A DNA stretch of 64,000 nucleotides from a virus. The position numbers and the translations under genes were made by a program. The DNA is taken from positions 1 through 64,000 of the IMG/VR virus record IMGVR_UViG_3300007276_000035; one strand, given 5' to 3'. Positions 63,773 through 64,000 of the stretch are shown in pieces (within the stretch, counting starts at the first letter, position 1; the number at the start of each line of letters is the position of its first letter). The notes beneath the pieces were generated by a model. It did no database searches and was not told the DNA's origin. It worked only from the letters and a program-made list of their open reading frames with translations.

Positions 63773-64000
63773 AGCGGTACTTAATAACAGCTTGGATGAT
63801 CTTGATTTGGTGTTTGTTGTTACCTATAACACCATTTATTAAACAAAGTAACTGTTGGTATTATAGTGTAAAGAAACGTATATCGCAGGGCGGATCTATT
63901 GAGGCAATAGCAAGTAAGTATTGGTCAGGATATCACTTTGCTTGGATAGATCAAGACGGGGTTTTCCATGATTATAATGTAAGATACCGCTTACCTGATC
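63769..64000 (+). CDS. Membrane-anchored small protein (partial, runs off the window)
   Basis: 77 codons to the end of the window, no stop reached. MKRYLITAWMILIWCLLLPI is a membrane or signal-anchor helix. The rest (SNCWYYSVKKRISQGGSIEA, SGYHFAWIDQDGVFHDYNV) looks soluble. The start overlaps the preceding stop (ATGA). Function unknown. Confidence 0.6.
   Translation, partial: MKRYLITAWMILIWCLLLPITPFIKQSNCWYYSVKKRISQGGSIEAIASKYWSGYHFAWIDQDGVFHDYNVRYRLPD

Noticed and set aside
1-64000. CRISPR arrays, insertion sequences, integrases or attachment sites
   Set aside because: I saw no regularly spaced repeats, transposase motifs, terminal inverted repeats or integrase motifs. The only long repeat pair is the 52-base hairpin.

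Overview
This window is a stretch of a large, AT-rich, T4-like myovirus genome, most likely from a marine phage. The evidence is a T4-type replication pair (DnaG-like primase gp61 followed by DnaB-like helicase gp41), a class Ia ribonucleotide reductase cluster (nrdA, nrdB, glutaredoxin), uvsE, a DexA-like exonuclease, a PAAR spike-tip protein, several virion protein families typical of marine T4-like phages, and about twenty T4-style late promoter boxes (GATAAATA or close variants). Eleven sigma70-like promoters (TTGACN, 16-17 bases, TATAAT-like) precede early or metabolic genes. I saw no tRNA, integrase, transposase or CRISPR array. The host cannot be named from the sequence alone.

Layout. 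Bases 1-4349 carry virion structural genes. 4414-7696 holds a phosphoesterase, an accessory cluster behind repeated promoter module A, and a 189-residue protein that aligns from end to end with the catalytic core of bacterial DNA polymerase III alpha. 7693-11301 has a small minus-strand gene, a structural gene, primase and helicase. 11343-24335 is a late block of small proteins, a 1459-residue amidoligase-like protein and a PD-(D/E)XK nuclease. 24416-27694 is a large fibre-like protein. 28212-33032 is nrdA, a sulfotransferase-like gene, nrdB, glutaredoxin, an Sm-like protein and PAAR. 33194-36600 has two glycosyltransferases and two tandem paralogues. 36666-43564 holds small accessory genes behind modules B and C, an esterase, DexA, lipoproteins, a cysteine-peptidase-like gene and an alarmone-hydrolase-like HD protein. 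43639-46196 has a glycosyltransferase-like gene, peptide deformylase and a GH6 glycoside hydrolase. 46193-53315 is a minus-strand late block. 53421-64000 has uvsE, SGNH and glycosyltransferase-like genes, an Sm-like protein, an SNase, a QueD-like protein, a frame-disrupted membrane protein, clpX, bS21, iscU, a DUF454 membrane protein and a 2OG-oxygenase-like gene.

How the genes may work together. About eighteen otherwise unrelated proteins (11593-23268, 35364-36600, 46193-53315) begin with, or in one case contain, a similar short element of the type M-K/R-hydrophobic-x-D/E-I-hydrophobic-x-E. It resembles the capsid-targeting sequences of T4 internal proteins, which the head protease removes after a hydrophobic-x-E site. 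Several tagged proteins look like enzymes (polymerase-beta-type and HxGH nucleotidyltransferases, a KxDG ligase-like protein, an amidoligase). I infer, without proof, that this phage may package and inject a set of enzymes. A second theme is remodelling of host protein and metal metabolism: ClpX lacking the RKH loop, bS21, IscU, peptide deformylase and a SpoT-like hydrolase.

Three almost identical promoter modules (near 5024-5165, 37098-37186, 40931-41072) carry a repeated 14-base box at a fixed distance from the -35. Two of them also carry a 52-base hairpin present in exactly opposite orientations. They look like a phage- or host-controlled operator set for accessory clusters.
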